Source: Usnea hakonensis (Eukaryota > Ascomycota > Lecanoromycetes > Lecanorales > Parmeliaceae). Taken from it: DNA of 10,603 bases. The stretch spans positions 1 to 10,603 of the forward strand of contig BLJB01000182.1 of NCBI GenBank assembly GCA_013423325.1, written 5' to 3'. The notes under the pieces were generated by a model. The model made no database searches and was not told the DNA's origin. It saw only the letters and a program-made list of their open reading frames with translations. Shown here piece after piece: positions 1 to 8,528 of the stretch. Position 1 is the first letter of the stretch. Each line of letters starts with the position of its first letter. A program made the translations under genes and the position numbers.

Positions 1-53
1 TAGAGCTTCCCGTAATTATCTTTCATATAGTTAGATAGACACGAGTATGAATT
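1..53 (+). repeat. Unmutated arm of an inverted repeat
   Basis: The reverse complement of this arm matches 521-573 base for base except at six positions, without gaps. Three differences are exactly CpA-to-TpA or TpG-to-TpA changes present only in the other arm, two more are transitions and one is a transversion. This arm keeps its CpA and TpG, so it lies outside or at the edge of RIP. Similarity extends weakly to about position 80, where copies of a short 'ccaat' motif occur. Both outer ends are 'TA', which would fit TA-inserting terminal inverted repeats of a small Tc1/mariner-like or MITE element, but the window starts here and the true end cannot be seen. Confidence 0.85.
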
Positions 54-80
54 CCAATCCAAAATCCAATCCAATAAGAA

Positions 81-520
81 TATATTTTATTTAATAACTT
101 TTTATAGTAAAATTATAGTCTCTATAGAATATAACTATTATATTTATAATAAAGAGCTATTAATAATTATAAAATATTTTAAATATTAGCGCTCTAAACT
201 TAAATATACTAATTTATCTATTTAAATCTTTATTAATTATTAGGCCTTAAAGATCTTTATAAAAAATAAAAAGCTTACTTACTATTAGACTTATTATTTA
301 AATATTCTATCTAAATTTAACTTTTAGATAATTTTTCGAATAAATAAAAATAATTTAAAAATAGATACTCTTATTAGAATAGCGAACGCTCGCCCTATAG
401 ATTAAAAGGATAAAAGGATATATTAATAATATTAGATAATTCTAATATTAGATTATATTAAGATTTATATTATAGATAATAAAGATAATTTTAGATATTA
501 GAAGTATTAGATTAGATTAG
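81..520. other. RIP-converted DNA between the repeat arms, no gene seen
   Basis: This stretch is AT-rich and lacks CpA and TpG. I see no coding frame or known domain and no convincing internal palindrome beyond the arms. It may be the interior of a small non-autonomous transposon bounded by the inverted repeat, but nothing in it proves that. Confidence 0.5.
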
Positions 521-573
521 AATTTATACTCGTATCTATCTAACTATATAAAAGATAATTATAGGAATCTCTA
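521..573 (-). repeat. RIP-converted arm of the inverted repeat
   Basis: This is the partner of 1-53 in opposite orientation. The sequence is the RIP-converted form of the left arm, for example 'cgtgtc' read as 'cgtatc' and 'tatgaaag' read as 'tataaaag'. Weaker similarity continues outward to about 505 as a short 'attag' repeat that corresponds to the 'ccaat' motif of the left arm. The pair could bound an element of roughly 570 bp. Confidence 0.85.
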
Positions 574-1361
574 TAATAATAATATAAAGAAAACCTTTAT
601 AGTATTATTATTATTAGGGTAAAAATTTTTATTATTTTCTACTTATCTCTATAATTTTAAATTTATATATTATTTTCGACTACTACCGCTTAATACTCTT
701 TACGCTTATACCCCTCTATCTTCTCTATATTAATATTAGCGCCCTTTAGATTACTCCCCCTCTATATAATTAATCTTTTATTAAGAAATATTAGCTTAAA
801 AAACTAGACTAAATTAATTATCTAATTAACGCTCTTACCCCCTTTAGAATAGTTAATATTCTCTATAAATTACTAATTTCTATAAATTTTAGAAATACTA
901 ATTTAAATTATTCTAGCCTTAAATAGAAGATAAGAATATATTTAATATTCTATTTTAATTAGTTATATTTATAGCTAGCTATATAAATACTTAAAATCTT
1001 ATAATAAAAAAAGAATTATATTAGTCTAATCTTCTCTATTTATATCTAGATTAGAGTAAAACTTTTAATTTTTATAAAATTATAATAAAGTATTCTTTTT
1101 ATTTTCTAATCTTTAGAACTCTAAACTAATATTCTTTTATTTTTAAATATATCTATATAGTAGCCTTTTTATAAGATATATTAAATTATATTATTTTAAT
1201 TTTATATTTTTTTTTTTATTATTTCTATCTTCTTCCTTTCTCTCTTCTCTATATTATATTACTTCTATCCTTTTCTAAAGAAAGTACCCTTAGTCTATAA
1301 GCCCTTCTCTATTATAGATATTAAAGATACTTTTACCCTATAATTTCGCTTCCCTTAAAGT
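574..1361. other. RIP-converted pyrimidine-rich stretch, no gene recognised
   Basis: The + strand is pyrimidine-skewed, notably about 1200-1330 with a run of eleven T at 1207-1217 and repeated 'tctct/cttct' blocks. On the - strand a basic, Arg/Lys/Gln-rich reading can be decoded over about 600-950 if stops are taken as former Gln codons. It matched no family I know, and that composition is also what a purine-rich strand would give by itself. I therefore leave it unannotated as a gene. Confidence 0.4.
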
Positions 1362-1374
1362 TGTCACGGCCATT

Positions 1375-1404
1375 ACCATTGCTAGTGTAATCATTGCTAA
1401 GGCA
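1375..1404 (+). repeat. Imperfect 15-bp tandem duplication in the island
   Basis: Two adjacent 15-bp units (1375-1389 and 1390-1404) agree at 11 of 15 positions and share the core 'CATTGCTA'. Confidence 0.55.
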
Positions 1405-1432
1405 CTAGTAGTAGTATATATTAGTTAGTGCC
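1401..1432. repeat. Inverted repeat (GGCACTA / TAGTGCC) in the island
   Basis: GGCACTA at 1401-1407 is complementary to TAGTGCC at 1426-1432, with an 18-base spacer. It could form a small hairpin or be a dyad binding site. No T-run follows, so it is not a terminator-like signal. Confidence 0.5.
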
Positions 1433-1450
1433 GCAGTATTTAGACAGATT

Positions 1451-2125
1451 TCTTAGTAGTATTAATATAGACTTTTAATATACTCTACTTTCGTTTATAG
1501 ATTATAATATAGAGGCTATAATATATAATACTAATATCTATCTTTAATTACTATTAATTAATTATTAATAACTAGAATACTCTCTACTAGATATAAGTTA
1601 CTAGTCCTTCGCTTCCGCTATTATATTATTATTAATATTAAGACTTATATTTTACTATATAATACGCCTTACTATTACTTATCTTATTTTACTCGTTTTA
1701 CTACGATAATCTACTACTCTATACTACTACTTTTAGTTACTAAATTACTATTATTAATATATAACTATAGTTAGATTATTTATTTATTTTTATTTAATCT
1801 ATATTATTTATTTTCTTACTATTATTACGGTAATTACTAAAGTTATTAATATAATCTTCTAAATTAGGATATAATTTAAGCGCCCTTAGCGTATAGTAAA
1901 ATCTATCTACTTTATTAATATATTTTTAATAATTTTTTTTTCTATCTTATTATTAATTACTTTATACTATATTAAATTATTTAGTTTATTTACTACCTTA
2001 CTTTAAACTAGCTCTATTACTACTATCCGAGTTAGTTCGTATCGTCTATTAGATTTTTAACTTCTATAAGACTACTAGTAACTATATTTATAATATTTCT
2101 ATTAACGTTCTTTATATAATTAAGT
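1451..2125. other. RIP-converted DNA upstream of gag, no gene seen
   Basis: No coding frame or domain could be recognised. By position this stretch should hold the 5' LTR and primer-binding site of the Gypsy element, but I found no segment here that recurs after pol, and no TGG-starting primer site survives (RIP would have made it TAG). It may instead be another decayed repeat. Confidence 0.4.
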
Positions 2126-2154
2126 TCATTATCTATAATTATTAGAGACCGGCT

Positions 2155-2172
2155 AGAGATAGGTCTATCTCT
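2155..2172. repeat. Small hairpin AGAGATA-GGTC-TATCTCT
   Basis: Seven-base arms flank a four-base loop, just upstream of the readable gag frame. RIP conversion increases self-complementary TA-rich words, so this may be chance. Confidence 0.35.
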
Positions 2173-3235
2173 AATATTAGATAATTCTATATTTCTTTTA
2201 TAGATCTATCTAGCTTTCCTTTTACTTAGGCTATAGATATATTATTATTTAAGAAAGCTATTAAGGAATTTATAAAAAGAATAACTACCTATTATAAAAA
2301 TCTAGAGATATTTTAGTATATTACTAAAAGACGAGTACTACTCTAACGATTACTAGAAAAACGTTCTAATCTACTACTAAAATTATACTTATTTACGAAC
2401 GTTCTACTATTTACTATTAAAGGCCGTAATTCTATCGTAGTAGATATACTACTTTTAGAGTCTCTATTACTTTAGCCTCTCGAGAGTAAGTATTAATAAC
2501 TACTACTAAAAATAGCTCCTACGTTCTTAATAGATTAATAAGAAGAGATAGGTAGTTATAATTATTATCTAAATAATAATTATTATAAATTAAAATTCTT
2601 TATAATTTTAAAATTAAAATTATCCCCCCGCGGTACTATAATTTTAACTCTAAGATATTAGTTATTTCGACCTCGACTTTACTATAAAGCCTATTAAAAT
2701 AAAAAATATATATAATATCTATTATAATATATTTAGCTTTACTAATAGATTAAGAGTTAAAATAATATTAATAAATAAAGTAATTCTATAGTAGAATATT
2801 AAGTTCTACTTACTAGATATTATAGATAATTAGTATACTAACTAATTAATATATCTTAGCTAACTAGATTTATATAATATTATAGATAGTATTAAAGAAT
2901 AGTATAATATACTAGAAGTCTAATTTCGAGATTCTCTAAATATATTACTAATATTACTAAAATCTATCTAATACTTAGTTAATAATATATAGAATAGAAA
3001 AGATCCTACTAATTATATTTCTAATATTATACTAAATAGAAAAAATACTAGACTTATAATAATAGAGTAATTCTAAGTTATAATAATCTATAAATATATT
3101 AATAGCGAGTTTTAATATAATCTATCCTATTCTATATTTAGCTTAATAGTATCTAGTTTTTTAGAAGAGTTATAATATTAAAAGGATATCTAATTTAACC
3201 TTTATATATTAAAATTTATATTAGTATCTATAGGT

Positions 3236-3560
3236 CGAGAATAGTAGTAATTTTAAAATAATAATATCTAAATATATTAAATATAAAATTACTAGCCCTA
3301 GAGTTAACCCTAGCTATAATATTATTAGTTTTAATTATAATAAAGTTAACGTTACTAGTTATAGTAAAGTTAAAGTTAATTTTAGTTATAATAATACTAA
3401 TTTTAGTCGTAAAGAGAATATTAATTCTAGTTATAGAAGGAATACTAATTCTAACTATAATATAAGGATAATCGTTATTAATTTTAATTATAGAGTTAAC
3501 TTTAGCCGTAGAGTTAATCTTAATTATAGTAAGGTTAGTTCTAATATAAATAATAAGGCT
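3236..3560 (+). repeat. Gln-rich low-complexity tract of gag, turned into stop codons
   Basis: In the gag frame this tract is full of TAA and TAG codons alternating with 'agt', 'tta' and 'ttt' codons. Before RIP it would read as strings such as Q-S-Q-L-Q and Q-F-Q. Because CAA/CAG became TAA/TAG, the sense frame is the most broken part of the element while the antisense strand stays open: a 128-codon frame at 3614-3228 on the - strand. The periodic 'agtta-a-tttta' texture is therefore the remains of a codon repeat. Confidence 0.7.
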
Positions 3561-4069
3561 ATAATATATAGTAACGCCTTTATAAAGGTAATAATCTATA
3601 TAATAATTAGCCATTTATTTTTTCTAATTACTAGAATTATAATAATAACTAATAATAAGTATAATAATAGTTATTATTTTTATAACTATTATAGAAATTA
3701 CTCGGGCCTAGTAATTATCCTCTACTACTAATTATTAATGGAAACGTAGACGTATCTTCTAATATAAACTAATAGTCGAATTAGAATTAGAATAATATTA
3801 GTAATAGAAATCTATTCTATTTAAATAGATATTTATATTATTCTAAGGCTTACTAATATAAGTCTAACGAGGATAGACTAAAAGATAATTAAAAAGAATA
3901 TAAGGCCTATAAAAATATATTTTATAATATTACGATATTTAATTAGATAGATAATAAATACTATTAGGATCTAGATAATAATCTACTAATAGATAAGTAA
4001 GCTAAAAATAACTCTTAAGATAATATAATAGAAGTATACTTCCTTATTAAACTATTTTATTTATATTAC

Positions 4070-4135
4070 TACTACTACTATAGTATAAATTTTAGCTCTA
4101 ATAATCTATTATATAAACATATTCGGATAGCCTAT
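4070..4135 (+). other. C2H2 zinc finger between gag and protease (ligands mutated)
   Basis: In the gag frame the spacing fits C-x2-C-x12-H-x4-H: Tyr codons at 4070 and 4079 (Cys TGC/TGT to TAC/TAT), a surviving CAT His at 4118, and a Tyr codon at 4133 (CAC/CAT to TAC/TAT). The middle reads 'NFSSNNLLYKHIR', matching the 'SNN-LHKH-R' core that I recall from the finger upstream of protease in a group of fungal Gypsy polyproteins. Three of four metal ligands are lost, all as RIP predicts. Confidence 0.75.
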
Positions 4136-4310
4136 AAGAGGCGTACCGTAATTAAGATATATATATAGGAAACTCTATAGTTACCTCTACTAGAGACGTT
4201 TTCTATTAGATATAATCCCTTAGGAAAAGTATCTCGAAACGAGTATTAATAATAAAGGCTATATCTTTAAAGGATATAGATTTATAATTATAATTATAAT
4301 ATTCTTTCTA

Positions 4311-4690
4311 GTCGGTTAAGATTATAAGTTATACTTTAATACCGGCTATATAATAAGTCTTATTAATTATAAATTTCTACTTAAAATCTATCCGAGTATA
4401 TATATTAAAAAGATAGTATCCCTAATAATCGTAAGGGGTATTAGAGTAAAGACGTATAATATAAGTAAATATATATAATTAAAAATATATCTATTTAGTA
4501 AAAATAGTTTTAGTATAGCTATTATTAAATAAGAATTCTATATAGTTAATAATCTCGCTATTAAAGTACTTATTAGTATTAATATTATTAAGCTAGAAGA
4601 AATTATACTTAATATTATAAAAAAATTTATAACTATTACTTTATATTATAATATATAAGTCGAGATTATATCTACTAGCTATTAACTATA
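4311..4690 (+). other. Aspartic protease domain
   Basis: At 4335 the frame reads 'FNTGYIISLINYKFLLKIYP', matching the D-[ST]-G-C-x-x-S-L-I-[DN] active site of fungal Gypsy proteases. The catalytic Asp is Asn at 4338, which is what RIP gives when GAT follows a T. Further down, 'VRGIRVKTYN' and 'VNNLAIKVLISINII' match the later strands, the latter corresponding to the 'V-D-L-x-A-x-x-L-x-G-x-D-I' flap-proximal region. The domain would cleave gag and pol in the particle; this copy cannot. Confidence 0.8.
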
Positions 4691-5304
4691 AGCTAGTATA
4701 ATAGTATATAGTATTAAGAGAATAATTATCCCTCTTTATTTAAATATTATCGTTCTAATTTTAGGCCCGAAAAAGTATAGCCTTAAGCTCCTAAAAGATA
4801 GAGATTTTATTTTTGAGCTATAAAAATTAGATTATCTATTAATTTATATTTATATTATTAATTATAATATATTAGAGATTTTTATAAGAAATAATATAAA
4901 TAATCTAGTTCTATTATTATAAAAGGTAAAATTAGGCCTTATTTCTAATTATAAGATAGTAGGATACTTTATAATTAACCTTATTTATTATAATCTAGCC
5001 TTAAAAGTATCTAGATATAAGAAAAGATAAAATTAGATTAAATCTAGATTATAGAAATTTATTACTATAGTATTAATATTTTTAGTAATAGTAATAATAT
5101 CTACTACCTTTATAGAAGAAGTTTATATAATTAAAGTTATCCTATATAGAAATATAATAATAAGAGTATTATTAGCTTCTATTATTACTAAGTTTCCCTT
5201 ATTATAGATAAATATTAGAAGTGTCTAGAATATCCTTTTAGAAGAATAGATAGATATATCTCTTATAGATAACTAGCGAGATCTCTATAAGCTAGGATAG
5301 ATAC

Positions 5305-6110
5305 GTATATACGCTCTTAATAATAAAGATAGATCTATTATTAATATAGAGTTTAATAAGCTTTATTTATAAAGATATCTAGAATAGATTATATTAATAA
5401 TACTATTTTTATTTCTATATTTTATAGTTTAGAAATAGATATTAGAGGGAGATAAAAAGGGTCGTATTATTATAGATATAAGGGCCCTTAATAAAATTAT
5501 AATATCTAATATATATTCTATATTATTATAAAATAATATTCTAGTAGTAATTAAAGATATAATATTTATTTTAATAGTTAACGCTATTAATTTCTTTTAT
5601 TAATAATAGATTAATCTATCTTATTAATATAAATTTACTATTTCTTTTTATTATAAGTAGAAATCGTTCTATATTCTAATTATAGACTACTATAACTCTT
5701 TAGTCTATATTTAGTAAATAATTAATAGGATTCTATACCCCTTTTAATCCTTTTACTATATATATATAAATAATATTATTATATTTTTAATATTACTTAA
5801 TAAATATATTAATTATCTAAGGAAAGTCTTTATCGTATTATCTACATTTAATATATATCTATCTCTAAAGAAGTCCTTTCTAGAATACTTAATAATATAA
5901 TTTCTAGATTAAAAAGTTAATATCTTAGGCCTTATTATAGCTAATAAAAAGCTTATTATAATAACTAATTTAACTTTTCTAAGGAATTTAGGATAACTAG
6001 AAAAATACTTAAAATTTATAGAATATCTATATTAATATATCCCCTATTATATAGCTATTACTAAATTATTTTAAGAATAGAAAATCTTTCTTAATAATTA
6101 TAATAGGATA
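5305..6110 (+). other. Reverse transcriptase domain
   Basis: Recognisable blocks in order are: 'KDRSIINIEFNKLY' (about 5328), 'GRIIIDIRALNKI' (5460; the V-D-x-R-x-L-N motif), 'VNAINFFY' (5577; first catalytic Asp now Asn at 5580), 'YINNIIIF' (5763; the Y-x-D-D box with both Asp as Asn), 'INYLRKVF' and 'LSLKKSF' (about 5808-5880), and 'YIPYYIAITKLF' near 6035, the 'P-Y-Y-A-x-L-x-x-P-L' end of the RT connection. The Asn at 5580 and the second of the YxDD pair are exact RIP products. The first of the pair follows an A, so it needs another cause or was Asn already. Confidence 0.88.
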
Positions 6111-6179
6111 TAAAGTATTAATACTTATTAAAAAATCTAAGGAACTACTTTACTAATATTAATATTAAGTAAATTTAAT

Positions 6180-6680
6180 ATATTCTATTAATTATAAAAG
6201 GAATTTATATACTCTAAAATTTTATATTATTTTAATAAGAAAAAATAGCTCTATATAGACCTTAACGCTAATAAAGAATTTAGATTTAGAGTAATAATTT
6301 ATTATAGTATCTTAAATTAAGAATTATTAATATAAAAAATTTAATAATTAATTCTATTTCTTAATAGGCTTCTATCTAATACTAAGATAAAATACTAGCT
6401 AATCGAATTTAAGGTTACTAATCTAGTCTAAATAATTAAAAAAGTTTACTATATAATCGAAGCGGTAGTAAAGATAAAGATTATTTATACTAACTACTCC
6501 GCTACTCTTAAAATTATTCGATAAAGTAGTTTAAATATTATATTAACTAAAAAGCTTAATCTATATTTTATTTATATATTAGAATTTCTATAATATTTCT
6601 ATATCGACTTTAGATATAAGCTTAGAAAAAATAATATAATTTCTAATATATTTTCTCGATTAGCTAGTTAGTTAATATAT
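6180..6680 (+). other. RNase H domain
   Basis: The frame reads 'LYIDLNANKEFRF' at 6249, 'LILFLNRLLS' near 6350, 'LIEFKVTNLV' near 6400, 'IIYTNYSATLKII' at 6480 and 'NIISNIFSRLAS' near 6640. These match the fungal Gypsy RNase H series that starts at D-L-D-A-S-K and ends at the 'A-L-S-R' tail. The Asp before H in the T-D-H-S motif is Asn and the His is Tyr, both as RIP predicts. The domain would remove the RNA strand after copying. Confidence 0.82.
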
Positions 6681-6776
6681 CGCCCTAAAATTAACTCTAT
6701 CTTCGACGAGATTAACGCTTTTTAAATAAATATATTCCCGATTAATATAATTATAATATTTAATACTTTCTATAAA

Positions 6777-7700
6777 CGATTTAAGGAAGGATATTAAAAT
6801 AAGTCTAGATAAAAGAGACTTCTTAATATAGTAGTAGCTAATATAAAACTAAAAGATAACGTTATTATATTATTATATAAGTTAATCGATAGATTACTAT
6901 ACTTCGTAGATCTTAATAGAGGTTTTAGACTTTATATTCTAATACTAGTAATAGAAAAAGAGGTTTTTTAACTTATATATAATAAATTAGGCTATCCTAG
7001 GTATTTATATATATATAAAAGACTAATATAGAGACTATATTTTTATAAGATATCTAAAAAATTATACGACTTTCTTAGATACTATTCTTTATATTAACGT
7101 AATTAAACTCTTTAATATAAACTCTATAGATCTTTATAGTCTATCTATTTATCGTTTAAGCCCTTTTATATACTAAATATTAATTTTATCCTTATACTAT
7201 CTAAGACTACTATAGGCGAGGATTATATTATATTTATAATAAATAAATTTTCTAAAGTTATTATATTTATATCTAGAAAATCTATCTTTATTATAATCGA
7301 ATAGGCTACTAAATTATTAAATAAGCTAACTAAAGTTAATTAGAGTTTATCTAGGATTATAATCTCCGATAGAGATTATAAGTTTATTAGCGAATTATAA
7401 AAAGTAATCTTTACTACTCTAAAAGTAGATCTATTATACTTTATAATATACTACCCCTAAATAGATAGTATATTAGAGAGATTTAATTAAATAATAGAAA
7501 TTATTCTATATTACTATATAGCTATCCTTAATAATATTAGACTCTAATTAATTATATTATTTAAGATAATAATAATATTAAATAACTTTATTATATACTC
7601 TTTTACTATACTAGCCCCTACTAAAATACTTTATAGTTTTAGAACCCGAGAAGTATTAGATTTACTAAAGCCGGATAAAGAGACTTCTATTAAGTAAGCT
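6777..7700 (+). other. Integrase: HHCC zinc module and DD35E core
   Basis: The N-terminal module keeps H-x4-H-x29-C-x2-C spacing, with all four ligands now Tyr codons (6978, 6993, 7083, 7092). The catalytic core keeps D-x61-D-x35-E spacing: first Asp now Asn at 7182 (T before GAT, so a RIP change), second Asp at 7368 in 'IISDRDYKFI', and Glu at 7476 in 'ILERFN'. The two surviving acidic residues are not preceded by T, so RIP could not reach them. A further block 'TKILYSFRTRE' (about 7620) matches the end of the core. The domain would insert the cDNA. Confidence 0.9.
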
Positions 7701-8048
7701 AATATTCTAAATAAATCTTCTATATTTATAATATGTACTATTAATTCTATTATATTTTTAAAGCCGACTATAGTACTTATTTTAATAAATTAAGCTACTA
7801 CTAGAAATTAAATTCTCTTACGCCTATAAGAGACTTTTATATCTATTATATCTCTAATAGCTATCCGCCCTACTATTAGTCCTATCGTACTATTAAAGCC
7901 TTTAAAGTCTATAATCGTAATTATATCTATATATCGTCTATTATATATAGATATAAAAGACGTAATCGCGTTTATTATAATAAGAATAAAATAGTATTAT
8001 AATAGAAAGTATTATTTATAATTCTTTTAAATTAATAATTATATTAAT

Positions 8049-8145
8049 CTACGCCTCTATAAAGGCTATAAAATCCCTATAGGAGACCTAAAGAAGATAG
8101 GACCTTAACTTATAAACCCCTTAAAGGTAGTTAAAAAGATAGATA
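8049..8145 (+). other. GPY/F module of the integrase C-terminus
   Basis: In the pol frame 'LRLYKGYKIPIGDLKKIGP' is followed by 'LINPLKVVKKI', matching the fungal form L-R-L-x-K-G-Y-x-[IL]-P...I-G-P...G-P-F-x-V. The segment then runs on into 'YLELVFN', the H-x-V-x-H-L-E-P block near 8200. This module is typical of chromovirus integrases. Confidence 0.8.
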
Positions 8146-8264
8146 GACTAATATACTATCTATAACTTCTAAATAATATAGTAATATATAATATAATATC
8201 TATTATATATCTCGAGCTAGTCTTTAATCTAAAGTAAGATCTCTACTATTATACTTAATTACTA

Positions 8265-8420
8265 CCCCCTATTATAATTATCGAAGATAAGAAAAAATTT
8301 AAGATAGAGAAATTTATATAAAAAAGAAAAATCTATAGAGGTAAAATATAAATAACTTAGTATTTAATTAGATAGAAAGGATATAGTTCTGAATATAATA
8401 TATAATAATCTAAAAGGGAT
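8265..8420 (+). other. Chromodomain at the integrase C-terminus
   Basis: The pol frame reads 'LPPIIIIEDKKKFKIEKFI' up to 8318, then a basic linker, then 'YLIR-KGYSSEYN' (8361-8399), where the gap is a TAG at the position of the conserved Trp of the Y-L-V-[KR]-W-K-G-Y motif. TGG to TAG is the expected RIP change. Chromodomains bind methylated histone H3 and guide new copies to heterochromatin, which fits finding this one inside a silenced block. Confidence 0.85.
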
Positions 8421-8528
8421 ATAAAAGATATTATTATTCTAAATAGATATAAAGAGCTCTATAAGAATATAGTAAGACTTTTTATTAATAATATAATAGT
8501 ATCTTCTAATTATTAGCTATATTAATAA

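Larger units (their letters stand above)
1362..1450. other. RIP-free island inside the mutated block
   Basis: The segment begins 'tgtcacggcc' and keeps many CpA and TpG dinucleotides, while several hundred bases on both sides have none. RIP acts on duplicated tracts, so this piece was probably not part of a repeat when RIP occurred: either single-copy DNA left between two repeats, or a late insertion. The start resembles an LTR (TG...), but no second copy exists in the window, so I do not call it an LTR. Confidence 0.8.
2126..4256 (+). pseudogene. gag: gag-like polyprotein with Gln-rich tail and C2H2 finger, RIP-inactivated
   Basis: In working elements gag forms the cytoplasmic particle that packages the RNA. 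One frame (position 2 mod 3) gives a sensible protein if stops are read as former Gln codons. It is clearest from about 2620: a helical, charged central part (about 2760-3235, with segments such as 'LYNIIDSIKE' and 'NILEV'), a very Gln-rich tail (about 3236-3560), then an acidic, Asn/Lys/Asp-rich linker (3720-4060) and a C2H2 finger at 4070-4135. The start is unknown because ATG would have become ATA; the N-terminal part before 2620 is uncertain, since the +1 frame there is about as plausible. No CCHC zinc knuckle was found. The frame ends near 4240-4256, where pol begins in another frame. Assignment to gag rests on position and the finger, not on a recognised capsid domain. Confidence 0.65.
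2126..8516 (+). mobile_element. RIP-killed Ty3/Gypsy chromovirus retrotransposon (coding body)
   Basis: The order is gag-like frame with Gln-rich tail and C2H2 finger, then protease, reverse transcriptase, RNase H, integrase, GPY/F and chromodomain. Integrase downstream of RT/RNase H defines Ty3/Gypsy, and a chromodomain after integrase defines the chromovirus branch. Gag is read in the frame of position 2 mod 3 and pol in the frame of position 0 mod 3. In-frame stops are TAA or TAG that fit CAA, CAG or TGG before RIP. No TGA is possible in such DNA. LTRs were not found, so the limits given are those of the coding body only. Confidence 0.9.
4257..8516 (+). pseudogene. pol: pol polyprotein (PR-RT-RH-IN-chromodomain), RIP-inactivated
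   Basis: A single frame (position 0 mod 3) of about 1,400 codons carries protease, RT, RNase H, integrase, GPY/F and chromodomain in that order, with no net indel that I could detect. This is the usual length and order for fungal chromovirus pol. In working elements it is cleaved in the virus-like particle, copies the RNA and inserts the cDNA. It is broken by many TAA/TAG codons spread throughout, about one in twenty codons in the integrase, each explicable as CAA, CAG or TGG before RIP. The first clear family-like residues are 'GYIFKGYRF' at 4257, just after the gag frame fades. The C-terminal end is unclear; I place it near the TAG at 8514, but any nearby stop may be a mutated Gln codon. 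Confidence 0.88.

Noticed and set aside
600..950. Basic C-terminus of a pogo/Fot1-like transposase on the - strand
   Set aside because: The reading needs many stop replacements and matches no specific motif; the basic composition follows from a purine-rich strand.
1362..1372. 'TGTCACGGCC' as the start of a 5' LTR
   Set aside because: No second copy, native or RIP-converted, occurs after pol, and the segment is unmutated while the element is saturated.
3228..3614. 128-codon open frame on the - strand
   Set aside because: It is exactly antisense to the Gln-rich part of gag and made of Ile/Asn/Thr-rich sequence expected from reversed TAA/TAG runs. No domain, no signal peptide, no conserved feature.
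3671..3718. CCHC zinc knuckle in gag
   Set aside because: Tyr-rich residues suggested former Cys/His, but no frame gives C-x2-C-x4-H-x4-C spacing.
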